The position numbers and the translations under genes are program-made. The notes below the pieces were generated by a model, which worked only from the letters and a program-made list of their open reading frames with translations, was not told the DNA's origin and searched no databases. A DNA stretch of 46,605 bases. It comes from Gemmatimonadota bacterium (GTDB taxonomy: Bacteria > Gemmatimonadota > Gemmatimonadetes > Gemmatimonadales > GWC2-71-9). Positions 23,970 through 33,414 of the stretch are shown in pieces. The first letter of the stretch is position 1. Each line of letters begins with the position of its first letter. Where the stretch lies: positions 2,030,768 through 2,077,372 of the forward strand of contig CP070716.1 in NCBI GenBank assembly GCA_020350425.1, read 5' to 3'.

Positions 23970-25244
23970 CTAGAAGAAGAACCCCAGCTCCAACCTTCCG
24001 GCCACGCCAGTCCCCTCGGTGAGGAAGCCACCGATGCTGCGGCCAGCCACGCTGAAGAACAGATTGCGCGTTTCCAGGCCCAGTCCCCCGCTGAACCCGA
24101 TGTCCTGAGCGCCCCCCACGATCAGTCCGACCCGCAGGGGTAGCTGCCGGATCAACCTCCAGGTCGTGCCCAGCTCACCCTCGAAGGGATACTCGAATAC
24201 CGTACCCGTCGTCTTGAGCCGCGCGCTCACATCGATCTGGAGGAACCGGTTGGCCCAAGCACTGGCGGCGAACCGGATGATACGGGGCAGCTTCACGGTG
24301 ACCGATACCGTATCCGTCACGGCGAAGTCCGTCTCCAGGGAATCGAGCACCTCGGTGATGTACGTCGAATTCACCTCGAACGTCTTCGACTGCAGCTCGA
24401 GGTTCTCCACCGTCACCGATCCGAAATTGGCGAACATCGCCTCGAACGCGATACCCGACGTGGGCCACTCGAGCCGCACCATGAAGTCGGCGACCAGGTC
24501 GGATCCCAGCGAGATGTCCGAGAAGTCGACGTCGATCGACGCCAGTGCGTCGATCGTGACAGCGGCCGCCACGCTGTCGCTGGCCACGTAGAGCCGGCTG
24601 TCGAGCGTCGTGGTGGCGGCGTAGTAGAACACCGGCTTCACCAGCCGCGCGCCGCCGCCGAGGGTGAGGACGACACCGTCCTCACTGGCGATGGGCCCAA
24701 GCCGAATCACCCCGTGCGCCCCGAACTCTTCGGTGCCGAGCGCGACCCCCTTGCTGTTCCCGAGATCGAAGTTCTGCCGTGCCACGTTGCCGTCGCGCAG
24801 CAGACTCACGGCAGCGTCGTCAATGTTGCCGATCCCGTACGAGCGCGCCTTGGCCGAGATGCCGAGGCTGAAGTGCCGGCCGAACGGGCCGCCCAAGTAG
24901 ACCCCCCCTTCGGCCTCCGCGTCCAGGCGGAATCCGTCGCCGTCCGGAACATTCGACAACAGATCGAGGGCATCGCCAACCAGTTCCGCGTCGTTGTCGA
25001 TCAGGTACCACATGGCGCGGGCATCGGCGATGGTGACCGTGTTGTTTCCGGCCAGACCGCCGCCCGAGATCACGAGCCCCCAGTGGGGAATCATGACGTG
25101 GCGGAACGGGTCCACCCTGAGCTGTGGCGTGCGGCGATACGCCATCGGCACCTTCGTCGCCTGGGCACCCTCCGGCACCGCCTGTGCCAGGAGGTCGCCC
25201 CCAAGGACGAGGGTCGCCGCCAATGCGATGCTCAGGCGCTTCAT
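23970..25244 (-). CDS. outer-membrane beta-barrel-type protein
   Basis: ATG 25244 begins a signal peptide (MKRLSIALAATLVLGGDLLAQA). The mature part is beta-rich, with many alternating strands (GVVLTLGGGARLVKPVFYYA, RVGLIVGGAQDIGFSGGLGL) and ends in LELGFFF, the terminal-Phe signature recognised by the BAM machinery. It may belong to the DUF5723-like group, but I am not sure. The start overlaps the stop of the upstream lipoprotein by four bases, which suggests a paired role at the outer membrane. Confidence 0.78.
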   Translation of the reverse strand: MKRLSIALAATLVLGGDLLAQAVPEGAQATKVPMAYRRTPQLRVDPFRHVMIPHWGLVISGGGLAGNNTVTIADARAMWYLIDNDAELVGDALDLLSNVPDGDGFRLDAEAEGGVYLGGPFGRHFSLGISAKARSYGIGNIDDAAVSLLRDGNVARQNFDLGNSKGVALGTEEFGAHGVIRLGPIASEDGVVLTLGGGARLVKPVFYYAATTTLDSRLYVASDSVAAAVTIDALASIDVDFSDISLGSDLVADFMVRLEWPTSGIAFEAMFANFGSVTVENLELQSKTFEVNSTYITEVLDSLETDFAVTDTVSVTVKLPRIIRFAASAWANRFLQIDVSARLKTTGTVFEYPFEGELGTTWRLIRQLPLRVGLIVGGAQDIGFSGGLGLETRNLFFSVAGRSIGGFLTEGTGVAGRLELGFFF

Positions 25245-26494
25245 GGGGTACCTCCCATCCTCACGTAGATCGCGACGCTGGCACTCAGACCCACCCAATC
25301 ACCCGACCGAATGGCGCTGCGACCACCGGCCGCCGGGAACAACCGGAGCCGGATCCCGGCGGTGAACCACGGACCCATGAACGCCTGCGCCTCAGCACCC
25401 GAGAGGTTCACGCCGGTGACTTCGCTCGTCGCTTGGGTCACCCGGCCACCGGCGTCCACCTGCCCCGGCGACACGCTGACGACGTCGATCGGGATCTGAT
25501 CCTGGGCCGGCGCCGCGAAGGCGTCGAGGAGCGAGTCGGCCACGACGATCACCGTCGCCTCGACCCCGAGGGGGGTGGAGTTCACCAAGTCGAGCGTCAC
25601 CACCGCCGAGTCGGTACGCGCCGCCATGTCGTTGGCGTTGTCGTCGTCCAGGTCGAGTCCCTGGGTCGCCACGCTGCTGTCAACGGTCACGCCGGCTGGC
25701 GGCAGCGTGAAGTCGAAGCCGAGCACGGGCTTGAGCGTCACCAGGAGCTGGTCGGTGGCGGCGATGGTCGCGTTGGAGCCGTCGCCCACCGTCACGTCGC
25801 CTGAGCCCACGAGAGCTACCCGCTCGCCGTCCAGCAGCATGTCCACCAGGCGGTCCACGAGGGCGGCGGAGAACAGGGTGTCCAGCGCGGCCGCGCTGCG
25901 CGGAACGTCGAAGGTGTTTCCGGCCCCGTCGGCCAGCATCACCTGGATCGGGGTGCCGGTGCCGTCCGTTTGCCAGTCCGGCTGTCCGCCCACGCTGTCC
26001 AGGTTGCCGGTGCCGGGATCGATCCGCACGACACCCACCACGAAGTCGGTGAGGGTCGCCGGGACATCGGCTTCATTGACCACGGTGACGACGGCGAAGG
26101 CGGTGTTGAGTGTGGCGTCGCGCGCCGCGTCCTCGAACCCGCCCAGGTTGAGATCGCCACCCACGAACTCCACGCCGTCCTGCACCGGGAAGTTGAACGG
26201 CCCAAACGGCCCTGAGACGGCTCCCGTCACCGCGCCTACGTCGAGCCCGAAGCTCCCGTCGGTGACTTCCACGGCCAGCAGGCCGTCACTCAGGGTGACC
26301 GTGGTGACGTCGAGGAAGTCCGCGAGGACGGAGTCCACGACGAACGTGTCCCGGGCGACGGGAACGCTGAGCTGCAGGGTCCGCGCCGGTCCGTCCCGCA
26401 GTTCGTTCCTGGCTTCGGTGATGCTGCCAGGCTCGCAGCCTGTGACAGCCGTTCCCACGGCCAGGAGAGCCGGAATGAATCTCGTAATTCGCAC
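25241..26494 (-). CDS. lipoprotein, 417 aa, unknown function
   Basis: The leader MRITRFIPALLAVGTAVTGC ends in a lipobox with Cys20. The mature protein is Asp/Val/Thr-rich with repeated short strands (LSDGLLAVEVTDGSFGLDVGAV, FVVGVVRIDPGTGNLDSVGG, LVGSGDVTVGDGSNATIAAT), suggesting beta-sandwich or adhesin-like modules. It is coupled by an ATGA overlap to the barrel-type protein downstream. No known domain is recognised. Confidence 0.8.
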   Translation of the reverse strand: MRITRFIPALLAVGTAVTGCEPGSITEARNELRDGPARTLQLSVPVARDTFVVDSVLADFLDVTTVTLSDGLLAVEVTDGSFGLDVGAVTGAVSGPFGPFNFPVQDGVEFVGGDLNLGGFEDAARDATLNTAFAVVTVVNEADVPATLTDFVVGVVRIDPGTGNLDSVGGQPDWQTDGTGTPIQVMLADGAGNTFDVPRSAAALDTLFSAALVDRLVDMLLDGERVALVGSGDVTVGDGSNATIAATDQLLVTLKPVLGFDFTLPPAGVTVDSSVATQGLDLDDDNANDMAARTDSAVVTLDLVNSTPLGVEATVIVVADSLLDAFAAPAQDQIPIDVVSVSPGQVDAGGRVTQATSEVTGVNLSGAEAQAFMGPWFTAGIRLRLFPAAGGRSAIRSGDWVGLSASVAIYVRMGGTP

Positions 26495-26656
26495 GCCTAC
26501 CGATCCTTACGGAGGTCTGAAGGCAAGATGCCGCAATCTTGGCGGGTCCTAGATGGGAATCAAGTGCCTGAATCACATGCCGGACAGTGACTTAGCGCAC
26601 AAAGGGGCGGGCGCTCGGGCTCGGGGGCCCGTCCACCCACCCCTGGAGGGGCAAAA

Positions 26657-26678
26657 CCGGGCGCCGGGAGGCGTCCGG
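26657..26678 (-). terminator. intrinsic terminator after P5C dehydrogenase
   Basis: On the minus strand CCGGACGCC and GGCGCCCGG pair (one mismatch) around TCCC, followed by TTTT. It lies 11 nt past the stop at 26689. Confidence 0.7.
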
Positions 26679-26688
26679 GCCGCCGAGG

Positions 26689-28317
26689 CTACTCCTCGCC
26701 CATGTACGAGTATCGGTAATCGGTGGGCGGAACGAAGTTCTCCTTGATCGACCGCGCCGAGACCCAGCGCAGCAGGTTCATCATCGAGCCCGCCTTGTCG
26801 TTCGTGCCACTGGCTCGCGCCCCACCGAAAGGCTGCTGGCCTACCACCGCGCCCGTGGGCTTGTCGTTGATGTAGAAGTTGCCGGCGGCGTAGCGCAGCC
26901 TGCGCGCCGCCTCGGCGGCGACCTTGCGGTCTTCCGAGAACACCGCGCCCGTCAGCGCGTACGGGGACGTCTCATCCACCAACTGGAGCGCCTGCTCCCA
27001 CTCCGACTCCTGGTAGACGTACAGGGTCACGACCGGCCCGAAGATCTCCTCGCACATCAGCTTGAAGTCGGGCCGATGCGCCTGCACCAACGTGGGTCGG
27101 ATGAAGTAGCCCTCCGACTTGTCGCATTCGCCGCCCACCAGCACCTCGGCGTCCTTCGATCCGCGCGCGTGCTCGATGTAGCCGGAGATGTCGTCGAACG
27201 ACTTCTCGTCGATCACGGCGCCCATGAAGTTGCGGAAGTCGGCCACGTCTCCCATCGGGATGCTGGACACCTGATCCAGCAGGTCGCCACGGATCCGCCG
27301 CCAAAGCGTGTCGGGAACGTATACGCGGGACACCGCCGAGCACTTCTGGCCCTGATATTCGTACCCGCCTCGCACGATGGCCGTCGTGAGGGCATCGGGG
27401 TCCGCGCTCGAGTGCGCGATGATGAAGTCCTTGCCCCCCGTCTCCCCCACGATCCTCGGGTAGGTCTGGTATTTCTCGATGTTCTCCCCAATGGTACGCC
27501 AGAAGCTCTGGAAGACGCCGGTGGAGCCGGTGTAATGGATGCCCCCGAAGTCGGGCGAGTTCAGCACCGCCTCCGTCACCGCGCGTGGATCACCAGGCAG
27601 GAAGTTGATCACGCCGGGTGGCACACCGGCCGCCTCGAACATCCGCATCAGGTAGTAGCCGCTGAACACGGCAGGCCGCGACGGCTTCCATACCACCGTA
27701 TTGCCCATGATGGCCGGAGCGGTCGGCAGGTTGCCCGCGATCGACGTGAAGTTGAACGGAGTGATCGCGTAGATGAATCCCTCCAACGGACGGTACTCCA
27801 GGCGATTCCACATCCCGGGAGCCGAGAGCGGCTGGTCTTCGTACAACCGCTCCGCGAAGTACACGTTGAAGCGGAAGAAATCGATCAGCTCGCACGCGCT
27901 GTCGATCTCGGCTTGATGGGCCGTCTTGCTCTGGCACAGCATCGTCGCGGCGTTCACGGCGTCTCGCCACGAGGTGGCCAGCAGGTCGGCCGCCTTGAGA
28001 AAGACGCTGGCGCGGTCTTCCCAGGACCACTCCGACCACTCTCTCCAGGCCTCTCGCGCGGCCCTGATGGCCATCTCCGCTTCCTCTTTGCCGGCCATGT
28101 GCCACGTGGCCAGGGTGTGCCCATGCCGGTGTGGCATCACCGCCTTGTACGTCTTCCCGGTGCGCACCTCCTTGCCACCGATGATAAGGGGGAACTCAAT
28201 CTCCTCCCTCTGCATCTCGGCCAGCTTCTCCTTCAGCGCCGCGCGCTCCGGCGTGCCGGGTGCATACGAGTGCACCGGCTCGTTGATGGGAATCGGAACC
28301 TGAATGTCACCGCTCAT
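26689..28317 (-). CDS. pruA: L-glutamate gamma-semialdehyde dehydrogenase (P5C dehydrogenase)
   Basis: A 542-residue aldehyde dehydrogenase close to the mitochondrial ALDH4A1 type. The catalytic Cys is in GQKCSAVSR and the base Glu in VGETGGKD. Further family stretches are TPFNFTSIAGNLPTAPA, GNTVVWKPS, GSTGVFQSFW and NFYINDKPTGAVVGQQPFGG. It oxidises the semialdehyde of glutamate to glutamate in proline breakdown. It stands alone; no proline dehydrogenase gene is in the window. A ribosome site (GGAG) precedes ATG 28317. Confidence 0.93.
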   Translation of the reverse strand: MSGDIQVPIPINEPVHSYAPGTPERAALKEKLAEMQREEIEFPLIIGGKEVRTGKTYKAVMPHRHGHTLATWHMAGKEEAEMAIRAAREAWREWSEWSWEDRASVFLKAADLLATSWRDAVNAATMLCQSKTAHQAEIDSACELIDFFRFNVYFAERLYEDQPLSAPGMWNRLEYRPLEGFIYAITPFNFTSIAGNLPTAPAIMGNTVVWKPSRPAVFSGYYLMRMFEAAGVPPGVINFLPGDPRAVTEAVLNSPDFGGIHYTGSTGVFQSFWRTIGENIEKYQTYPRIVGETGGKDFIIAHSSADPDALTTAIVRGGYEYQGQKCSAVSRVYVPDTLWRRIRGDLLDQVSSIPMGDVADFRNFMGAVIDEKSFDDISGYIEHARGSKDAEVLVGGECDKSEGYFIRPTLVQAHRPDFKLMCEEIFGPVVTLYVYQESEWEQALQLVDETSPYALTGAVFSEDRKVAAEAARRLRYAAGNFYINDKPTGAVVGQQPFGGARASGTNDKAGSMMNLLRWVSARSIKENFVPPTDYRYSYMGEE

Positions 28318-28428
28318 CCTCGTCCACTCCTTCCACCCTCACGGATAGAACGTCGGTTGGTCATCTAAGAGGTGATGAAAGATGCACAGGGAACGGCCGC
28401 GATTCCACGCCGGGCGGCAGCCGGCACC

Positions 28429-31400
28429 TCACGCCACGGGCCGGTCCAGCAGGCCGCGCACCCTGTGCAAGAGCTCATCAACATCCCACGGCTTCTGCAG
28501 GAACGGCAGAGACGGATCGAGGGAGCTCTCCTCGTCCGCATCGCCGGCGTAGCCGCTGGTGAAGAGGAACTGCACGGTCTTCCCCCGGTCGCGCAGCGTG
28601 TTGTGCAACTCCAATCCGCCGACGTGCGGCATCACCATGTCGGTAATGACGAGATCGATATCGGTCTCGTACCTGCCGAAGACGTCGAGCGCCTCCTCGC
28701 CGTCGGCCGCGAGGAGCACGGTATAGCCCACCCGCTCCAACAGGCGTTTCGCCGCACGCCGGATGGCGTCTTCGTCCTCCACCAGCAGCAGCGTCTCGGT
28801 CCCGCGCGGGGCTCCGGCTTCGACCTCCTCCTGGCCCACCCCAGCTTCGTCGTCTGGGGCGAGGGGAAAATAGAGGCCAACGCTGGTCCCCTTTCCCACC
28901 TCGCTGTGGATGTCGATATAGCCTTCCTGCTGCTTCACCAGACCGTAGATCATCGCCATCCCGAGCCCGGTGCCGAGCCCCGTCGGCTTCGTCGTAAAGA
29001 ACGGATCGAAGATCCGCTCCTTCGTCTCCGCGTCCATGCCGTGGCCGGTGTCGGTCACCACGACGTACACGTACTCCCCGCTGGAGCCACCCCACCCCCG
29101 CACCGTTTGGTGCCCCTCGTCGAGCAGCACGTGGCTCACCTCGATCCGCAGCACGCCGCCGTCCGGCATCGCGTCGCGCGCGTTGGTGGCCAGGTTGAAC
29201 AGGATCTGCTCGAGCGCACCCTCGTCTGCCCGTATGACCGCCTCGGAGGCGCGGGGCAGGAAACGCACCTCGATGTTTTCAGGAAGGATGCGCCGCATGG
29301 TGGGCAGCAGGTTGGCGATCACGGTGGCGATGTTGAGCGGCCGGAGCGCAATCATCCCCCGACGGCTGTAGCCGAGCAGCTTCTTCACCATGTCGCTGCC
29401 CCGCTGCGCCGCTCGCCTGAGATCCGTCAGGTCCTCGACGAACTCGCCATCGCCATCGGGCAGTCCCTGTTCCAGCATGTCGGCGTTCGCCAGAATGACG
29501 GTGAGCAGGTTGTTGAAGTCGTGCGCGATGCCCCCGGTCAGCTGGCCGATGGCTTCCATCTTCTGAGCGTGCCGCAACTGGTCCTCCAGCGCGCGGCGCT
29601 CGGTAACGTCCTCAGCGATCATCTCGAACGCCACGATCTCTCCGCCGGCCTCGCGCACCGGCCGGCCGCTGAGGCGCACGGTGAACGGGGTGCCGTCCTT
29701 CCGCTTCCACTCCGCCTCGACACCGACGATCTGGTCGGCCTCCCGGTGTTCCTCGATGAGCGAGTCGCGCACCGCGCCGTCCACATAGACGTCCTGCGCA
29801 AGGTTGAGCTCCAGCACCTCCCGCTCGGACTCATAGCGCAGCATGCTCACCAATGCCGGGTTGACGGATTGGAACCGTCCCTCGGGGGTGGAACGGAAGA
29901 TCCCATACATCGCGTGTTCCACCAACGCGCGATAGCTCCTCTCGGAACGCCGCAGCGCCTCCTCTGCCCTGCTGCGCTCCAGCTCGGCCGCCGCGCGGGG
30001 AGCGAAGATCTCGAGCGTGGAGCGCACAAGCTGTTCCTCGGCGAGGGGCTGCTTGCCGAGCACAGCGATCACGCCGATGACCTGGCGAGAGGAATCGAGC
30101 AACGGGGTGCCCAGATAGCTCTCCACCTCGAACTCTGCCAGCAGCCGGTCGTCCGGAAACTCCTCGCGCACACCGCCGGGGTAGCTGCAGGTACGCGACG
30201 CGAGCACGCCGGCGCAGGGGCTGCCTGCCAGCGGTCGGTCGAAGTCCTCCAGCACTTCACCGGCCGCACAGACGGCAATCGTATGGATCCGGTCCGAGTC
30301 CTCACCCGGCCACTCCGCGATGACTGCGTACTCCACCCCCAGCACCTGGGTGAGCATCACGACGAGGGAGTGGAAGAACTCCTTGCCGGTGGCGCCCGAG
30401 ACGCCTTCCGTGACGGACCGGAGCGCTTCCTCGGTCCGGCGGCGCTCCGTCTTGTCCCGAAACACCCCCACCACCGCCCCCACCGCGGGATCATCGAGCA
30501 GGTTCGTGCCGACCGCGTCGAGCCAACGCCATTCGCCGCTGGCATTCCGCCCCCGCAGTTCCACCGACACGGATCTTCCCGGCTCGCTCAAGATGTCGCG
30601 TAGCGCCTCACCCAGCTTGAGCACGTCGTCGGGATGCACGAACTCGAAGATAGGGCGGCCCACGTAGTCGGCGGGGTCGTAACCCAGCACCCGCTTGACG
30701 GAGGGGCTGATGAACTCAAAGGCTCCCTCCGAGCTCACCATGGCGAAGACGTCCCACGAGTTCTCGACCATGCGGCGGAACCGGCGCTCGCTCGCGTGCA
30801 GACGCTCTTCGGCTTCGCGCCGCTGCGTCACGTCCCGCGCGTTCACCATGATGGCGTGCACCGTGGGATCGTCCAGCAGGTTGTTGCCGGCGACTTCGAA
30901 GTGGCGCCATCGGCCGTCGATGCGCTGGATGCGACACTCGATGAGGGGCGCCACACCCGGCGTGCTCACCCGGCTCGCCAGAAAGTCACGCACGCGCGTC
31001 AAGTCACCGGAGTGCACCAGGTCGAAGACGCTTCGCCCCACCAGCGTTTCCGGGTCATACCCGAGCACCCGCTCCGTCGAGGGACTCGCGTAGAGGATGG
31101 TGGCGTGAGCGTCGAGCACGGTCACGATGTCGAGGGAATTCTCGATGAGGGAACGCAGCCGCCGGTCGTGCCGCCACGCGCGGGCACTTACCTGCTGGGT
31201 CGCGTGAAAGCGGCGCAACATGAGCGCGAGGCCCAGCAGGAGCAACAGCGAGAGAATCAGGTCTTCGACCTGCGCGCCGTAGGTGGGCGCCACCATGGAA
31301 CCAGTGGCGATCCGCGCGACGTCGGCGATCTGCCACAGCACCAGCACGCCGATCGCCGCTCCGACGCCGCCCCACGGCGCCAGCTTGCCAGCGACCCGGG

Positions 31401-31473
31401 CCAGCCGTAACGCCAGCCCAGCCGCCAGCACCTGCCCCACGATCTCGAGCGTCAGGAGGACGTACAGACCCAT
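28429..31473 (-). CDS. multi-PAS/GAF hybrid histidine kinase
   Basis: A 1014-residue sensor kinase. Three N-terminal membrane helices (about residues 1-95) precede PAS domains near 110-225, 235-345 and 530-650, with a GAF domain near 355-515. The kinase follows: the phospho-His in GGIAHDFNNLL, then HATPase boxes (NLATNARDAMPDGG, DTGHGMD, GLGTGLGMAMIYGL), and a C-terminal receiver with VEDEDA, the acceptor in DLVITDMVMP and the Lys in LQKPWD. I chose ATG 31473; the frame is open 17 codons further. The phosphorelay output partner is not in the window. Confidence 0.93.
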   Translation of the reverse strand: MGLYVLLTLEIVGQVLAAGLALRLARVAGKLAPWGGVGAAIGVLVLWQIADVARIATGSMVAPTYGAQVEDLILSLLLLLGLALMLRRFHATQQVSARAWRHDRRLRSLIENSLDIVTVLDAHATILYASPSTERVLGYDPETLVGRSVFDLVHSGDLTRVRDFLASRVSTPGVAPLIECRIQRIDGRWRHFEVAGNNLLDDPTVHAIMVNARDVTQRREAEERLHASERRFRRMVENSWDVFAMVSSEGAFEFISPSVKRVLGYDPADYVGRPIFEFVHPDDVLKLGEALRDILSEPGRSVSVELRGRNASGEWRWLDAVGTNLLDDPAVGAVVGVFRDKTERRRTEEALRSVTEGVSGATGKEFFHSLVVMLTQVLGVEYAVIAEWPGEDSDRIHTIAVCAAGEVLEDFDRPLAGSPCAGVLASRTCSYPGGVREEFPDDRLLAEFEVESYLGTPLLDSSRQVIGVIAVLGKQPLAEEQLVRSTLEIFAPRAAAELERSRAEEALRRSERSYRALVEHAMYGIFRSTPEGRFQSVNPALVSMLRYESEREVLELNLAQDVYVDGAVRDSLIEEHREADQIVGVEAEWKRKDGTPFTVRLSGRPVREAGGEIVAFEMIAEDVTERRALEDQLRHAQKMEAIGQLTGGIAHDFNNLLTVILANADMLEQGLPDGDGEFVEDLTDLRRAAQRGSDMVKKLLGYSRRGMIALRPLNIATVIANLLPTMRRILPENIEVRFLPRASEAVIRADEGALEQILFNLATNARDAMPDGGVLRIEVSHVLLDEGHQTVRGWGGSSGEYVYVVVTDTGHGMDAETKERIFDPFFTTKPTGLGTGLGMAMIYGLVKQQEGYIDIHSEVGKGTSVGLYFPLAPDDEAGVGQEEVEAGAPRGTETLLLVEDEDAIRRAAKRLLERVGYTVLLAADGEEALDVFGRYETDIDLVITDMVMPHVGGLELHNTLRDRGKTVQFLFTSGYAGDADEESSLDPSLPFLQKPWDVDELLHRVRGLLDRPVA

Positions 31474-31558
31474 GAGACGACGCCTCTCCGGTAGGCCGGG
31501 GCCGCACATCACGGCGGACCGCAAACAGCATCCCGCCGCGCACGAATGTCCAAAGCTA

Positions 31559-31597
31559 AGGCCCGCGCGAGCCGTGGTATAGATCTCGGGCGGGCCT
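31559..31597 (-). terminator. hairpin after the haem-porin gene
   Basis: Arms AGGCCCGC and GCGGGCCT (31559-31566 and 31590-31597) pair just past the stop at 31628. The minus-strand tail is TAGCTTTGG, a weak U-run. Confidence 0.5.
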
Positions 31598-31627
31598 CAG
31601 GCGGCGCAACAGACGGTCGTGCTCGTG

Positions 31628-32761
31628 CTAGAAGTAGACGTGTGCCTCCAGAGTGATGACGTCGCGGTCGTCGGCATCAACCGCCTCGTTCCAGCGGACC
31701 CAGAAGCCTGAGAGCTGCACGAACGGCACCGGGAAGGCTTCGAGCCCGACGCGGGCGCGGGTGCGGCGATCTCCCTGATCGCCGGGCTGACCGCCGACCC
31801 CGGCGCGAATGCTCGCCGACGGATCCTGGAATCCGTAGGTAGCCTTGAGATTGAGCCCCCTCGTGATCAACCAATCGCCCTCCACGAACGCCAGGACCTG
31901 ATCGCGATCGGTGGACGTCGTGTCGTCGAAGGAATCGAACACGAAGTCGGTCTCCCCGAGGAACACCAAGGGGCCCACTGAGAAGCCTGCGTACGCACCC
32001 ACGATCTCGCGCCGCGCGCCCGGCTCAGCGTTGCGAGCCGCCGAGGCACCGACCCGCCAGCGCCGGAAGGTGAGGACGGCGTTCGTCGCAACCAGCTTCG
32101 CGCCGTTGCTCTCGGTCCCGCTAAAGCTGCCATTGGTGACCGAAACCGCCCAGCTCAGGGGTCCGGGCTCGATCCCGACCTCGACGCCGACATCCGGCGT
32201 CGCGTAGGTGAAGTTCGTTGCCGAGCGGATGAACTCCTGATCATCCCACAGGCGCCAGCCATAGGGGAGCAGGAACTTCCCCACCTTGGCGTAACCGTTG
32301 AGCGGCCTCCAGGCGGCCATGCCGAAGACCTCCCGCGCCTTGGCACGGTCCGGCTCCACGGTTTGGTCGAGGTAGAAGGTGAGGATGTCGTCGATGAGCT
32401 GCGCCTCGAGCTGTACCTGCGATTCCTTGACGGCAAACGCCGTGCGCGGCTCGACCCCGCTGGTAAGGGCCGCATCAAACGCGCCGCGGAAATCCAGGCC
32501 GATGGCCACCCAGCTGGCAAGGTTGCGCGTGCGCACGTCGAACGTGCGCATGGGCAGCTGGGTCTGCGACCACACGCTGCCGTAACCGTTGCGCCCACCG
32601 CCTCCAGTGCGATTCACATGGCAGTGCGAGCACTTGAGCCCGGTGCGCAACGCGAGGTACGGCTCGGCGGTCGCCCGGCTGAGCGGCACCCAGGAGAGTG
32701 CCGACGCCAGAGCCAGCGTTCCGAGCGTGCCCCGGGTGAGGAGCTTCGATCGCGGTTCCAT
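31628..32761 (-). CDS. outer-membrane porin with a c-type haem site
   Basis: After a signal sequence the mature N-terminus reads EPYLALRTGLKCSHCHVNRTGGGGRNGYG, with one CxxCH haem-attachment motif (Cys44, Cys47, His48). The rest (about residues 65-377) is a beta-barrel-type sequence with many alternating strands, ending in LEAHVYF with terminal Phe. A haem carried at the mouth or periplasmic side of a porin is consistent with extracellular electron transfer or haem-linked redox sensing, but that is inference. It starts 3 nt after the upstream haem lipoprotein and shares its transcript. Confidence 0.85.
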   Translation of the reverse strand: MEPRSKLLTRGTLGTLALASALSWVPLSRATAEPYLALRTGLKCSHCHVNRTGGGGRNGYGSVWSQTQLPMRTFDVRTRNLASWVAIGLDFRGAFDAALTSGVEPRTAFAVKESQVQLEAQLIDDILTFYLDQTVEPDRAKAREVFGMAAWRPLNGYAKVGKFLLPYGWRLWDDQEFIRSATNFTYATPDVGVEVGIEPGPLSWAVSVTNGSFSGTESNGAKLVATNAVLTFRRWRVGASAARNAEPGARREIVGAYAGFSVGPLVFLGETDFVFDSFDDTTSTDRDQVLAFVEGDWLITRGLNLKATYGFQDPSASIRAGVGGQPGDQGDRRTRARVGLEAFPVPFVQLSGFWVRWNEAVDADDRDVITLEAHVYF

Positions 32762-32764
32762 GAT

Positions 32765-33229
32765 CTAGTCGTTCGAGGCGCCGGCGGTGATCCAGTCCCG
32801 GATGATGTCGATCTGGGCCTGACTGAGGCTGCCGGCCCCGAGGGGCATCCGTGGACCGGACCCGCCCACCGTGGAGAACGTCCCCTGGATCATGTGCACG
32901 AGGTAGCTCTGGTCCGGCTGCCCGGGCTCGACGCGGTTCATCGTGGGGACCTGACCGGAGGCCACGCCAACCGTGTTCGCGTGGGTCTGCCCGCTCGTGA
33001 GGTTCAGGCCGTGGGGGGGCGAGGAATTCCCGATGTGGCAGCTCGAACCGGCGCAGTTCGCGTTCAGGATTGGCTGCACCGAACCCGAGAGGGTGATCGG
33101 CCCGCCGGTACCACCGCCGCCGCCATTGCCACCGTCGTTGCCACCGCCCGGTCCGCTACTGTCGGAGCAGGCGAGCCCGGCGACGAGGAGCAGGGTGAGA
33201 GTGAGACCTATGGGACGTGACAGCGACAT
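32765..33229 (-). CDS. haem-binding lipoprotein, CX4CH type
   Basis: The leader ends in LLVAGLAC (Cys21 lipobox), followed by a Gly-rich linker of about 20 residues and a small cytochrome-like domain. The haem motif reads NCAGSSCH: Cys59 and Cys64 with four residues between and His65. A Met in GPRMPLG, followed by QIDIIRDWITAGA, is the usual distal-ligand tail. CX4CH is rarer than CX2CH but known. GGAGG precedes ATG 33229. Its stop is 3 nt before the porin start, suggesting an electron-transfer pair at the outer membrane. Confidence 0.84.
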   Translation of the reverse strand: MSLSRPIGLTLTLLLVAGLACSDSSGPGGGNDGGNGGGGGTGGPITLSGSVQPILNANCAGSSCHIGNSSPPHGLNLTSGQTHANTVGVASGQVPTMNRVEPGQPDQSYLVHMIQGTFSTVGGSGPRMPLGAGSLSQAQIDIIRDWITAGASND

Positions 33230-33414
33230 GGGTGCCTCCTGCCGTTGACGGGGAAATATGAGCGATCTTGTCGGCTAACCCCCCGGACGCTGGAAAGGTT
33301 CCGCGCCTGGGGGACTCCCCGACCCTCAGCGGACCACCCCCGACCGGCCCCGGGTGCCTAGACAGGGTACATGCCTTCGGTTAGTCTGCGCGTTCCTCTC
33401 CTCCCGGAGTCCTC

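Noticed and set aside
28372-30603. A 743-codon open frame on the plus strand opposite the hybrid histidine kinase
   Set aside because: In GC-rich DNA the antisense frames of real genes stay open. The minus-strand product has all PAS, kinase and receiver motifs, whereas the plus-strand frame reads as Arg/His/Pro/Leu-rich sequence with no domain.
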